A stretch of 44,618 nt of DNA from Nocardia wallacei (GTDB lineage Bacteria > Actinomycetota > Actinomycetes > Mycobacteriales > Mycobacteriaceae): NCBI RefSeq assembly GCF_029869545.1, contig NZ_JARWQD010000096.1, forward strand, positions 1 through 44,618. Reading direction: 5' to 3'. A program made the translations under genes and the position numbers. Under the pieces are notes generated by a model. That model was given only the letters and a program-made list of their open reading frames with translations. It ran no database searches and had not been told where the DNA came from. Below, piece by piece: positions 33,852 through 41,917 of this stretch (the first letter of the stretch is position 1; each line of letters starts with the position of its first letter).

Positions 33852-35117
33852 GTGCCGAACACGCCAACCGACCCGCATGTGGGGGACCCGAACTATCTCG
33901 TCGGGCTCGATCTCGCCGGCCGCCGCGTCGTCGTGGTGGGCGGCGGGACCGTCGCCCAGCGCCGGCTCGGCCTGTTGATCGCCTCGGGTGCCGACGTGCA
34001 CGTGATCAGCCGCGCGGTCACCCCGGCGGTGGAGGGCATGGCGAGTTCCGGCCAGCTCACGCTGGAGCTGCGCGACTACGCCGACGGTGACCTCGACGGC
34101 GCCTGGTACGCCATCGCCTGCACCGACGAGCCGGACACCAACGCCGCCGTGGTCGACGAGGCCACCCGGCGCCGCATCTTCTGCGTGCGCGCGGACACCG
34201 CCCGGCTCGGCACCGCCGTCACCCCGGCCACGGCCCGCTACGACGGCATGACGCTCGGGGTGCTCGCGGGCGGCGAGCATCGGCGGTCGGCGGCGGTGCG
34301 CACCGCGCTGCTGGAGGCGCTGCAGTCCGGGGTGGTGACCGACGACTCCGCGCCGGTGGCGCCCGGGGTGGCGCTGGTCGGCGGCGGGCCCGGCGATCCG
34401 GACCTGATCACCGTGCGCGGGCGCCGACTGCTCGCCCGTGCCGATCTCGTCGTCGCCGACCGGCTGGCACCGCCGGAACTGCTCGCCGAACTGGGGCCCG
34501 ATGTCGAGGTCGTCGACGCCGCGAAGATCCCGTACGGTCGCGCGATGGCCCAGGACGCCATCAACGCCACGCTCATCGAGGGCGTCAAGGCGGGCAAGTT
34601 CGTGGTGCGGCTCAAGGGCGGGGACCCATATGTATTCGGGCGCGGCTACGAGGAATTGGAGGCCTGCGCGGCGGCCGGTGTGCCGGTGACCGTGGTCCCC
34701 GGTGTCACCAGCGCGATCTCGGTGCCCGCGCTGGCCGGTATTCCGGTCACGCACCGAGGCGTCACGCACGAATTCGTGGTGGTGAGCGGGCATGTCGCCC
34801 CCGATCATCCGGATTCGCTGGTCGATTGGCCCGCCCTGGCCCGCCTGCGCGGCACGCTGGTCCTGCTCATGGCGGTGGAGCGGATCGAACAGTTCGCCGC
34901 CGCGCTCATCGACGGCGGCCGCCCCGCCGACACCCCCGTCACCGTCGTGCAGGAGGGCAGCCTGCGCACCCAGCGGGTGCTGCGCGCCGACCTCGCCACC
35001 GCCGCCGAACGCGTCCGCGCCGAGGCCATCCGCCCCCCGGCCATCATCGTCATCGGCCCGACGGCCGCCTTCACCCCCGGCGCCCCCGACCGAGCCGAAC
35101 CCGCGGCCTCCCACTGA
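33852..35117 (+). CDS. cysG: Fused precorrin-2 dehydrogenase/ferrochelatase and uroporphyrinogen-III C-methyltransferase
   Basis: 421 residues. The N-terminal domain (about 10-160) has the NAD-binding GRRVVVVGGGTVAQRRLGLLIASGA of CysG/Met8. The C-terminal domain (about 165-410) is the SAM-dependent methyltransferase: VALVGGGPGDPDLITVRGRRLL, VVADRLAPPEL, RLKGGDPYVFGRGYEELEACAAAGVPVTVVPGVTSAISVPALAGIPVTHRG and a late VLLMAVERIEQFAAALI. It makes precorrin-2 from uroporphyrinogen III, feeding both cobalamin and siroheme. In mycobacteria the fused gene (Rv2847c, named cysG) lies next to cobB; here a 9-kb block separates them. It could equally be called cobA. Confidence 0.94.
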   Translation: MPNTPTDPHVGDPNYLVGLDLAGRRVVVVGGGTVAQRRLGLLIASGADVHVISRAVTPAVEGMASSGQLTLELRDYADGDLDGAWYAIACTDEPDTNAAVVDEATRRRIFCVRADTARLGTAVTPATARYDGMTLGVLAGGEHRRSAAVRTALLEALQSGVVTDDSAPVAPGVALVGGGPGDPDLITVRGRRLLARADLVVADRLAPPELLAELGPDVEVVDAAKIPYGRAMAQDAINATLIEGVKAGKFVVRLKGGDPYVFGRGYEELEACAAAGVPVTVVPGVTSAISVPALAGIPVTHRGVTHEFVVVSGHVAPDHPDSLVDWPALARLRGTLVLLMAVERIEQFAAALIDGGRPADTPVTVVQEGSLRTQRVLRADLATAAERVRAEAIRPPAIIVIGPTAAFTPGAPDRAEPAASH

Positions 35118-35291
35118 CCCGGCACCGAGCATGCGCACCAGGCTCCCCAGCCGCACCCCCTCCATGCTCACGCACCCCCTGCAGGGCCTCGAAACCGGTG
35201 CGGGAACGGGCAAGAGGTGCGGGAAGTGCCGGGTGGCGCGGCTGGAACGCGTTCGGGGCGGGGTGCGGGGCATCCGTTACAGTGGCTCACT

Positions 35292-36776
35292 GTGCTCGAT
35301 AACCCCGCTGCGACGATGCGTTATCCCGTGACGAAGCGGGCCTTCGGGTTGCCGATCCTGGTGCTCAGCGGGTTGAACCTGATGGTCATCCTGGACGGCA
35401 CCATCGTGATCCTGGCACTGCCGCGGCTGCAGGAGCAGATGGGACTGTCGAGTTCGGGCAGCGCGTGGACGGTGACCGCCTACGGCCTGACCTTCGCGGG
35501 CCTGATGCTGCTCGGCGGCCGGCTGGGTGACCTGTTCGGGCGCAAGCGCGTCCTGATCATCGGCGTCGTGGTGTTCACGCTGGCCTCGCTGGCCTGCGGG
35601 CTGGCCCAGGACGAGGCGATGCTCATCGCCGCCCGCGCCGTGCAGGGCATCGGCGGGGCGATCGCCGCCCCCTCGGCCATGGCGCTGGTGGCGAGTACGT
35701 ACGCACCCGGCCCGGTGCGCAATCAGGCCATCGCCATCTTCGGATCGATGCAGGCCATCGGCTCGGTCGGCGGGCTGGTGATCGGCGGCGCGCTGACCCA
35801 ATTGGATTGGCGCCTGGTGTTTTTGATCAACGTGCCCATCGGCCTGCTGATCGTGCTCGGCGCCGTGTGGGTGCTGCGGGATACGACCCACCACCGGCTG
35901 GCGCTCGATGTGCCGGGGTCGATCCTGGGCACCGCGGCGTGCGTCGCGGTCGTGTTCGGGGCGACCGAGGGACCCGCGATGGGCTGGTCCGACCCGGTGA
36001 TCATCGGCTCGCTGATCGCGGGCCTGCTGCTGCTGGTGGGCTTCGTCTACGTCGAGCGCACGGCCGAGAATCCCGTCCTTCCGCTGTCGCTGTTCCGCGA
36101 CCGCGACCGATCCGCGACCTTCCTGGCGGTGCTGTTCGGGTCGGGCGTGCTGGCCGGGATGACCTACTTCGTCGCGCAGTTCCTGCAGAACGTCATCGGC
36201 TACAGCCCGCTGATGGCCGGGCTGGCCTCGATCCCGTTCACCCTCGGCGCCGGGGCGGGCACGGCCGTGGCGTCCAAGGCCGCCATGGTCGTCAGACCTC
36301 GCTGGCTGCTGAGCATTTCGGCGGTCATCCTGGCCGCGGCGGGGCTCTACGGGTCGACCCTCGACGGCAGCATCAGCTATGCGACCACGCTGCTGCCGCT
36401 GCTGCTGGCCGCGGGATTCGGCGTCGGTGTCGTGATCGTGGTGGGGCCGCTGTGCCTGCTGGTGGGCGTCCCCGCCACGGACGTCGGCCCGCTCTCGGCG
36501 ATCGGCCAGATGATCTTCAACCTCGGCACGCCGCTCGCGATCGGCATTCTCAGCCCGATCGCCGCCTCGCGCACCCTGTCCCTGGGCGGTCACACGGGCC
36601 GCACCACCGACATGACCGCCAGCGATATCGCCGCGCTCAACAGCGGCTACACGCTGGTGCTGTTCCTCTGCGGCATCGGCGCGGCCCTGGTCGGCCTGAT
36701 CGCACTCACCCTGCGCTACACCCCGCAGCAGCTCGCCCAGGCCCAACACGCCCAGGAAGAAGCCCAGCAGTCCTGA
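35292..36776 (+). CDS. MFS multidrug exporter, EfpA-like (14 transmembrane segments)
   Basis: 494 residues, DHA2-type. The first helix carries LMVILDGTIVILALPRLQ; loop 2-3 motif A is GGRLGDLFGRKRVLIIG; motif C-like GSVGGLVIGGAL lies in the fifth helix. The C-terminus YTPQQLAQAQHAQEEAQ closely resembles that of M. tuberculosis EfpA, and position next to cysG is the same. It pumps drugs or lipids out with the proton gradient, by family. The GTG at 35292 follows a TACAGT box at 35278-35283 by 8 nt; the ATG at 35316 is an alternative start. Confidence 0.88.
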   Translation: MLDNPAATMRYPVTKRAFGLPILVLSGLNLMVILDGTIVILALPRLQEQMGLSSSGSAWTVTAYGLTFAGLMLLGGRLGDLFGRKRVLIIGVVVFTLASLACGLAQDEAMLIAARAVQGIGGAIAAPSAMALVASTYAPGPVRNQAIAIFGSMQAIGSVGGLVIGGALTQLDWRLVFLINVPIGLLIVLGAVWVLRDTTHHRLALDVPGSILGTAACVAVVFGATEGPAMGWSDPVIIGSLIAGLLLLVGFVYVERTAENPVLPLSLFRDRDRSATFLAVLFGSGVLAGMTYFVAQFLQNVIGYSPLMAGLASIPFTLGAGAGTAVASKAAMVVRPRWLLSISAVILAAAGLYGSTLDGSISYATTLLPLLLAAGFGVGVVIVVGPLCLLVGVPATDVGPLSAIGQMIFNLGTPLAIGILSPIAASRTLSLGGHTGRTTDMTASDIAALNSGYTLVLFLCGIGAALVGLIALTLRYTPQQLAQAQHAQEEAQQS

Positions 36777-36864
36777 ATACGGTTGCGCGAGCGCATCCTT
36801 CCGCACCACGCCCGTGCATGCGCTGCCCCGCTCCGGCTGCATGTTCCCGCACCGGTCGCATGTT

Positions 36865-36900
36865 CCCGCACTCCCTGTAAGGGCTGGTAGGGGGTGCGGG
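36865..36900. terminator. Stem-loop after the EfpA-like gene
   Basis: CCCGCACTCCCT (36865-36876) pairs with AGGGGGTGCGGG (36889-36900), 12 bp with one G-U pair and a 12-nt loop. The left arm is part of a direct repeat CATGTTCCCGCAC (36840-36852 and 36859-36871). Confidence 0.55.
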
Positions 36901-36987
36901 GACGGGGTAGGGGTGCGGGGGTATTGCTCGTGCTGCGTCGGGGCGTGGTGCGGGTTACGCTGGCCCGCAACGGGTTAGGAGGGGGCC

Positions 36988-37560
36988 ATGACCGCGGAGC
37001 CGACAGAGTGTCTCCGCCCCCGCCGGGGGTGGACATATGAGCAGGTCAAAGAGCTCGAGCTGCCGTTCGACTGGGAGCTGGTGGATGGTGAGATCGCCGT
37101 GCGCGGCGGCGTCGGCACCTGGCACCATGCCGTGCGGGACACGCTGCTGACCCCGCTGGGGGAGGCCCGGCGCGCACCGTACGCGGTGCTGGCCCAGCAG
37201 TGCGTGCTCGTGGACGAATTCAACCCCGCGCTACCGGATGTGGTGGTCGTCGACCAGACCAGGGTCGATCTCTACTCCGCCGAGTATCTTCCGGTCGAGT
37301 CGGCGACGCTCGTGGTCGAGATCGTGGACAGCCACGTCGACGACTGGTTCCGCAAGCCGGAACTGTATGCGGCGGCGGGCATCTCCTACTTCTGGCGCGT
37401 GGAACGCGGCACCGACGACCGCCCGATCCTGTACGAATACTGGCTCGACCAGGAGTGCGGCGCCTACATTCCCGCGCCGGAAGCGGTGCATACGGGCACT
37501 TTCGCCGCCGCGGTCCCGTACCCGGTGGAGATCGATCTGTCGTCGGCGCCGGGTGGGTAG
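36988..37560 (+). CDS. Uma2-family (DUF820) restriction-endonuclease-like protein
   Basis: 190 residues with the PD-(D/E)XK nuclease fold of the Uma2 family. The N-terminal helix and strand WELVDGEIAV, the HHAVRDTLL helix, LPDVVVVDQT (catalytic Asp), and LVVEIVDSHVDDWFRKPELYAAAGISYFWRVE (catalytic Glu, then D-x3-K and the Tyr helix) are all present, so the active site appears complete. AGGAGG lies 6-8 nt before the ATG. Members are abundant in actinomycetes and cyanobacteria, and their biological role is unsettled. It stands alone with no methylase beside it. Confidence 0.85.
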   Translation: MTAEPTECLRPRRGWTYEQVKELELPFDWELVDGEIAVRGGVGTWHHAVRDTLLTPLGEARRAPYAVLAQQCVLVDEFNPALPDVVVVDQTRVDLYSAEYLPVESATLVVEIVDSHVDDWFRKPELYAAAGISYFWRVERGTDDRPILYEYWLDQECGAYIPAPEAVHTGTFAAAVPYPVEIDLSSAPGG

Positions 37561-37584
37561 CCGTGTGGTATTCCCTTGGGGTGC

Positions 37585-38601
37585 CTAGTCTTTCGCAGGG
37601 ATGTGCGTGACGGCGATGGCCGATTCGACGAGGCTGCCCAGATACAGCGTGCCCGCGCGCTCGGCGACCCCGGTGACCAGCGCGTAGTCACCGCCCTCGC
37701 GCTGCAGATCGTGCACGAGCGCACCGGTGAAGTCGAAGGCCTGCACCCAGGCGGTGCGCGCGGGTTTCGGCTGTAGCGCTGCCGGAATCGCCCAGACGAT
37801 CCGGCGCAGTACGCCGGGCATCGGAAGTAGCCTGTCCAGCAAGGGATTTCGCGGCGTGACCAGCGTGACCCAGGCCAGCCCGTCGCTGCCCAGGCCCATA
37901 TTGTCGGGGAAGCCGGGCAGGTTCTCCACCAGGTAGTCGGAGGTGCCTGCCTGCGGGCCGGTCAGCCGGTAGCGGGCCACCCGGTAGGCGGCCGTCTCGG
38001 CCACCAGCACGCACGAGCGGTCCGGCGCCAGCACCACGCCGTTGGCGAATTGCAGTCCGTCCAGCAGGGTTTCGACCCGGCCGTCCGGATGCCGCCGGAA
38101 CAACCGGCCGGTGCCGGAGTGCTCGAAGAAGTCGCCCATGTAGTTGTCGAGCGAGTACCGGCGGGTCGAGGCGGAGAAGTAGATCGTGCCGTCGGAATCG
38201 GCAACCACGTTGCTGGCGAACGTGAGTCGCTGCCCGTCCACCTCCGCGACCAGCACCTCCGGAGTCCCGTGCGGCTTGTCCAGCCGCAGCAGTCCGCGCT
38301 CGGAATCGCAGATGAGCAGCGAGCCGTCGGGTTCGGCGTGCAACCCGAGCGGCCGCCCGCCGGTGTGGGCGATCTGTTCTACCGCACCGTCTTTCGGATC
38401 GACCGCGAGGATCGACCCGTCGGTGACGCCGGTGAGGATCCGGCCGTCGGGCGCGACTACCACATCCTCGGGACCCGCCGCCGGGAGCACCAGCAGCCGC
38501 AGGTCGGGCATCGGCGGGGTACTGCACTTCTGGCGGGCCCGGGGAGTCGCGATCGGCGGCATCCACCGCTGCGCCCGAAACGATTGCGCCGGAGAACTCA
38601 T
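37585..38601 (-). CDS. SMP-30/gluconolactonase or strictosidine-synthase-like beta-propeller protein
   Basis: 338 residues. Six-bladed propeller repeats are visible: GPEDVVVAPDGRILTGVTDGSILAVDP, GRPLGLHAEPDGSLLICDSERGLLRLD, SNVVADSDGTIYFSAST, LQFANGVVLAPDRSCVLVAETAAYRVARY, GFPDNMGLGSDGLAWVTLV. The FANGVVL and NMGL stretches carry the Asn residues that bind calcium in this family. The SASTRRYSLDNYMGDFFEHSGTGRLFR block is typical of strictosidine-synthase-like (APMAP) proteins, which act as arylesterase/lactonase-like enzymes. No signal peptide is seen. It is divergent from the thioesterase-like gene. Confidence 0.87.
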   Translation of the reverse strand: MSSPAQSFRAQRWMPPIATPRARQKCSTPPMPDLRLLVLPAAGPEDVVVAPDGRILTGVTDGSILAVDPKDGAVEQIAHTGGRPLGLHAEPDGSLLICDSERGLLRLDKPHGTPEVLVAEVDGQRLTFASNVVADSDGTIYFSASTRRYSLDNYMGDFFEHSGTGRLFRRHPDGRVETLLDGLQFANGVVLAPDRSCVLVAETAAYRVARYRLTGPQAGTSDYLVENLPGFPDNMGLGSDGLAWVTLVTPRNPLLDRLLPMPGVLRRIVWAIPAALQPKPARTAWVQAFDFTGALVHDLQREGGDYALVTGVAERAGTLYLGSLVESAIAVTHIPAKD

Positions 38602-38664
38602 AGCCGAACCGTACCGCTACCGGCCGCACGTTTCGTCCGTTTTCCGCGTTGCGGGTGCGGCGGC

Positions 38665-38700
38665 CGATGATCGGTACCGCGGTGCGGTCGCTGATCATCG
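38665..38700. promoter_or_regulatory. Inverted repeat in a divergent promoter region
   Basis: CGATGATC (38665-38672) and GATCATCG (38693-38700) form perfect 8-bp arms 20 nt apart, with GGTACCGCGG between. It lies directly upstream of the thioesterase-like gene and within 100 bp of the propeller gene, so a regulator could act on both. Confidence 0.35.
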
Positions 38701-38718
38701 ATACGACACTATGGGCGT

Positions 38719-39501
38719 ATGACAGACATGCCTTCCCTGTTCAAGGTCGACGACGACGGCCGGTACCTGCCGCAGAAGTGGGCGTACGGCCGCTGGGGAG
38801 CGGACATGCTCAGCGGCCCGGCGATCTGCGCCGCCGCCGCGCGCTCGCTCGAACGCGAGCACGGCCGGGCCGACTTCATCCCGGCGCGGTTCACCATCGA
38901 CCTGTTCAAGGCGGCGAAGGGGCAACCGCTCGAGGTGCGCACCGAGGTGGTGCGGTCGGGACGGCGCATCCACATCGCCGCGGCCCGGGTGTGCCAGGGC
39001 GACACCGAGGTCGCGCAGGCCCGCCTGGTCCAGCTGCGGGCGGCCGAGGCGCCGCCCGGCGAGGAATGGCACTCCGAGCATCCGTTCGATCCCCCGGCCG
39101 ACGCGGGCCTCGACTGGTGGTTCCGCAGTGACCACGAGTGGTCGACCAGCATGGGCGACCATCAGAACGCGGGGCGGAAGAGTCTGTGGGCGGTGCCGCT
39201 GGGCGCGGTCGACGGCGAGGAGCGCAGCCCGTTCGTCCAGGCGGTCATCGCCGCCGAATCCACCAGCCTGGTCACCAACTGGGGATCGCGGGGCATCGGG
39301 TACATCAACGCCGACCTGACCGTCGCCCTCGACCGCGTACCGGTCGGCGATCGTGTCGGCCTGCGCGCCGAGAGCCACCTGACCTCCAACGGGGTGTCCG
39401 TCGGTACGGCGACCCTGTTCGATTCGCGCGGTCCGATCGGCACCGGGATGGTCACCGCCGTCGGCAACGCCGCCGCGCAGATCGACTTCTCCAGGGATTG
39501 A
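38719..39501 (+). CDS. Acyl-CoA thioesterase-like double hotdog protein (TesB type)
   Basis: 260 residues, two hotdog halves. The first contains WGADMLSGPAICAAAARSLERE, FTIDLFKAAKGQPLEVRTEVVRSGRRIHIAAARVCQGDTEVAQARLVQLR; the second contains PFVQAVIAAESTSLVTNWGSRGIGYINADLTVALDRVPVGDRVGLRAESHLTSNGVSVGTATLFDSRGPIGTG. The order and spacing match mycobacterial acyl-CoA thioesterase-domain proteins. Substrate and activity are unproven. A CACTAT box ends 6 nt before the ATG. Confidence 0.82.
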   Translation: MTDMPSLFKVDDDGRYLPQKWAYGRWGADMLSGPAICAAAARSLEREHGRADFIPARFTIDLFKAAKGQPLEVRTEVVRSGRRIHIAAARVCQGDTEVAQARLVQLRAAEAPPGEEWHSEHPFDPPADAGLDWWFRSDHEWSTSMGDHQNAGRKSLWAVPLGAVDGEERSPFVQAVIAAESTSLVTNWGSRGIGYINADLTVALDRVPVGDRVGLRAESHLTSNGVSVGTATLFDSRGPIGTGMVTAVGNAAAQIDFSRD

Positions 39502-39574
39502 CGAGTCACACAATGTGTCGCCGCCGGTAACCGGGCTTGATATTGCGGCAACATCGCATGTCCACAATCGTGCG

Positions 39575-40972
39575 ATGGATGTGAGTACGGCCGCGACACC
39601 GGCCCCGGCCTACGGGGATCGCGTCATGGCGGTGGAACCCGGCGGCAGCGAGCGCATTGCGGAGGCCGATCGGCACGGCACGCCGCGGCGGCTGTTCTGG
39701 ACCTGGATGTCGCCGAATCTCGAGTTCGCCACGATCTTCGTCGGCGTCCTCGCGACCACGGCATTCGGGATGTCCTTCGCGCAGGCGGCCGCGGCCCTGG
39801 CGCTCGGCACCGGACTCGCCGCGATCGCGCACTATGCGCTGTCGGCGCGGGGCCCGCTGTACGGTGTGCCGCAGATGGTGCTGGGGCGCTTGGGTTTCGG
39901 CTATCGCGGCAATGCGCTCCCCGCCGGATTCATGGCGATCATGTGCGGGGTGGGCTGGTTCGCCACCAACAGCGTCAGCGGCGCCTTCGCGCTCAACACC
40001 CTGACCGGCCTGCCGAAGGTGCCCGCGCTGCTGGCGATCGTGGTGGTGCAGACCGGGTTCGCGTTCTTCGGCCACAACCTGGTGCAGGCCTTCGAACGGA
40101 TCGTATTCCCGCTGCTGGCAGTGGTTTTCGTGATCGTGACGATCGTGATCTTCGCCAAGGCGGATCTCGGCGCGCCCGCCTCGGCCGGGGGAGTCGGTGG
40201 GACGGGTGGCTTCCTGCTCACGGTCGGGACCGCGTTCGGCTACGCGGCGGGCTGGAATCCCTACGCCGCGGACTACTCCCGCTATCTGCCGTCGTCGGTG
40301 TCCCGGCGCGCGACCGGCGGGTTCGCCTCGGCCGGATTGTTCGTCTCCTGCCTCTGGCTGACCCTGGTGGGCGCGGCCTCCGCCACCATCGTGGGTGCCG
40401 CCGCCGGTAGCCCGACGGATCGTTTCACCGCGAATCTGCCTGGCGCACTGGCCGATGCGACGCTGCTCGCCATAGCGCTCGGAGCGATCGCGGCGAATGC
40501 GCTCAACGTCTACTCCGGTGCCCTGGCCTTCGTGACCATCGGCCTGCGGCTGCCCGTGCGTATCCAGCGGGCCGTGGTCTCGGCGGCGTTCGGCGGGGTC
40601 GGCTTCCTGGTCGCCTGGTGGGCGCTGCGTGATGCGGCGGCCGGGTACGAGGCGTTCCTGCTGATCGTCGCCTACTGGATCGGGCCGTGGCTGGGTGTGG
40701 TGTTCGCCGACGAATTCCTGCGCCGCGGCACCCGGTTCGAGCACCTGCTCTACGACCGGAGCTACACCAATCACGGCGGTGTCGCGGCGTTCGGGATCGG
40801 CCTCGTGGTGTCGGTGCTGTTGTTCTCCAACCAGCACAAGTTCGTCGGCCTGATCCCGCGTGCGGTGCCCGAACTCGGCGATATCACCTTCTTCGCCGGA
40901 TTCGTGCTGTCGGCCGCGACATACCTGGCGGTCAACGGTTCCCGGCTGCGCGTGCGGGAGGTGGCAGCATGA
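39575..40972 (+). CDS. NCS1-family purine/cytosine permease (CodB-like)
   Basis: 465 residues, about 12 membrane helices. FWTWMSPNLEFATIFVGVLATTAFG is the NCS1 first-helix motif, GVPQMVLGRLGFGYRGNALPAGFMAIMCGVGWFATNS follows, and GTAFGYAAGWNPYAADYSRYLP is the helix-6 region with the conserved DYSRYLP. The stop overlaps the start of the deaminase gene (ATGA), so translation is coupled. Together they give uptake and deamination of cytosine or a similar base. The start ATG at 39575 follows the family layout (variable N-terminus of about 50 residues). Confidence 0.9.
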   Translation: MDVSTAATPAPAYGDRVMAVEPGGSERIAEADRHGTPRRLFWTWMSPNLEFATIFVGVLATTAFGMSFAQAAAALALGTGLAAIAHYALSARGPLYGVPQMVLGRLGFGYRGNALPAGFMAIMCGVGWFATNSVSGAFALNTLTGLPKVPALLAIVVVQTGFAFFGHNLVQAFERIVFPLLAVVFVIVTIVIFAKADLGAPASAGGVGGTGGFLLTVGTAFGYAAGWNPYAADYSRYLPSSVSRRATGGFASAGLFVSCLWLTLVGAASATIVGAAAGSPTDRFTANLPGALADATLLAIALGAIAANALNVYSGALAFVTIGLRLPVRIQRAVVSAAFGGVGFLVAWWALRDAAAGYEAFLLIVAYWIGPWLGVVFADEFLRRGTRFEHLLYDRSYTNHGGVAAFGIGLVVSVLLFSNQHKFVGLIPRAVPELGDITFFAGFVLSAATYLAVNGSRLRVREVAA

Positions 40973-41421
40973 CCGCCATGATCACTGCCGAGCAACTGCT
41001 GGAGACCGCCTACGAGGAGGCGCGGCTCGGGCTGGCGCAGGGCGGCATCCCGATCGGCGCGGCGCTGTTCGACTCGAACGGAAACCTGTTGGGGCGCGGG
41101 CACAATCGCCGCGTGCAGGACGACGATCCGAGCCTGCACGCCGAGACCGATGCCTTCCGCAACGCCGGTCGCCGCCGCGGTTACCGCGACACCATCATGG
41201 TCACCACGCTGTCGCCGTGCTGGTACTGCAGCGGCCTGGTGCGCCAGTTCGGCATCGGCGCGGTGATCGTGGGGGAGGCCCGCACCTTCCACGGCGGCCA
41301 CGACTGGCTCGCCGACAACGGCGTCGACGTCACCGTCCTCGACGATCAGCGCTGCGTGGGCATGATGACCCGGTTCATCACCGAGCAGCCGCAGCTGTGG
41401 TACGAGGACATCGGCGACTGA
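40969..41421 (+). CDS. Nucleoside/cytosine deaminase (CDA fold)
   Basis: 150 residues. The zinc site is complete: HAE (SLHAETDAFRNAG) with the catalytic glutamate, and PCxxC (LSPCWYCSGLV). The sequence after the site (RQFGIGAVIVGEARTFHGGHDWL) closely resembles the yeast-type cytosine deaminase, not CodA. It is expected to convert cytosine to uracil and ammonia. It overlaps the permease stop by four bases; the two genes form a salvage operon. Confidence 0.92.
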   Translation: MTAMITAEQLLETAYEEARLGLAQGGIPIGAALFDSNGNLLGRGHNRRVQDDDPSLHAETDAFRNAGRRRGYRDTIMVTTLSPCWYCSGLVRQFGIGAVIVGEARTFHGGHDWLADNGVDVTVLDDQRCVGMMTRFITEQPQLWYEDIGD

Positions 41422-41443
41422 CGGCTCGACGTCCCGACGGGCA

Positions 41444-41839
41444 TTAGGCAGATCCCCCGAACAGCTCCAGGAGTTCGGTCTTGCCGAACATGGTGGCCGA
41501 GTCGCGGGCGGACGGCGTGCCCGCGTCCGGGTCGGCCCCGGCGTCCAGCAGGGCCCGCAGGATCTCGTCCTCGCCCTTGAACACCGCACCGGCGGCGGGG
41601 GTCTGGCCCTTGTCGTTGGCGCGGTTGGGGTCGGCGCCGCGGTCGAGCAGCGTCGTCACCGACTCCAGATGGCCGTGGTAGGCGGCCAGCATCAGCAGCG
41701 TGTCGCCGCGGTCGTTGGTGAGGTTCACCGGCACCCCGGCCTCCAGATACGCGGCCAGCGCCGCCGCATCGCCGGTCCTGGCCAGGTCGAACACCTTGGT
41801 CGCCAGCTCGATCAGCTCCGGATCCATGCCTTCGGTCAC
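41444..41839 (-). CDS. Ankyrin-repeat protein
   Basis: 131 residues with about three ankyrin repeats: DRGDTLLMLAAYHGHLESVTTLLDRGADPNRAN, DKGQTPAAGAVFKGEDEILRALLDAGADPDAG, preceded by a capping helix ELATKVFDLARTGDAAALAAYLEAGVPVNLTN. It has no enzyme domain; probably a protein-binding module. The start may be the GTG at 41839 or the ATG at 41827. It converges on the deaminase gene. Confidence 0.9.
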   Translation of the reverse strand: MTEGMDPELIELATKVFDLARTGDAAALAAYLEAGVPVNLTNDRGDTLLMLAAYHGHLESVTTLLDRGADPNRANDKGQTPAAGAVFKGEDEILRALLDAGADPDAGTPSARDSATMFGKTELLELFGGSA

Positions 41840-41892
41840 CAGGCCACTCTATCCGCGCGGCAGGGAAGTTCGCTGAAAACATCCGACGCCCA

Positions 41893-41911
41893 ACCAAGCA
41901 GTTGCTAGGCT
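41893..41911 (+). promoter_or_regulatory. KstR2-like box overlapping a leaderless promoter
   Basis: ACCAAGCAGTTGCT (41893-41906) fits ANCAAGNNCTTGNT, the published KstR2 consensus, except for one base (G for C). TAGGCT (41906-41911) overlaps its end and lies 6 nt before the ATG at 41918. A protein bound here would cover the -10 box. Confidence 0.45.
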
Positions 41912-41917
41912 CGCCCG

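Noticed and set aside
32523..35273. Minus-strand open frame of 916 codons over the F420 protein and cysG
   Set aside because: Shadow frame: plus-strand genes with full domain matches occupy the same bases.
35277..36842. Minus-strand open frame of 521 codons over the MFS gene
   Set aside because: Gln/Arg/His-rich shadow of the transporter; no family pattern.
36988..37560. Uma2 protein as part of a restriction or defence system
   Set aside because: No methylase, toxin or other defence gene lies nearby; single Uma2 genes are common in actinomycetes.
39506..39530. ACACAATGTGT palindrome before the permease gene as an operator
   Set aside because: Arms of only 5 bp and no second site; could be chance, so not listed as a feature.
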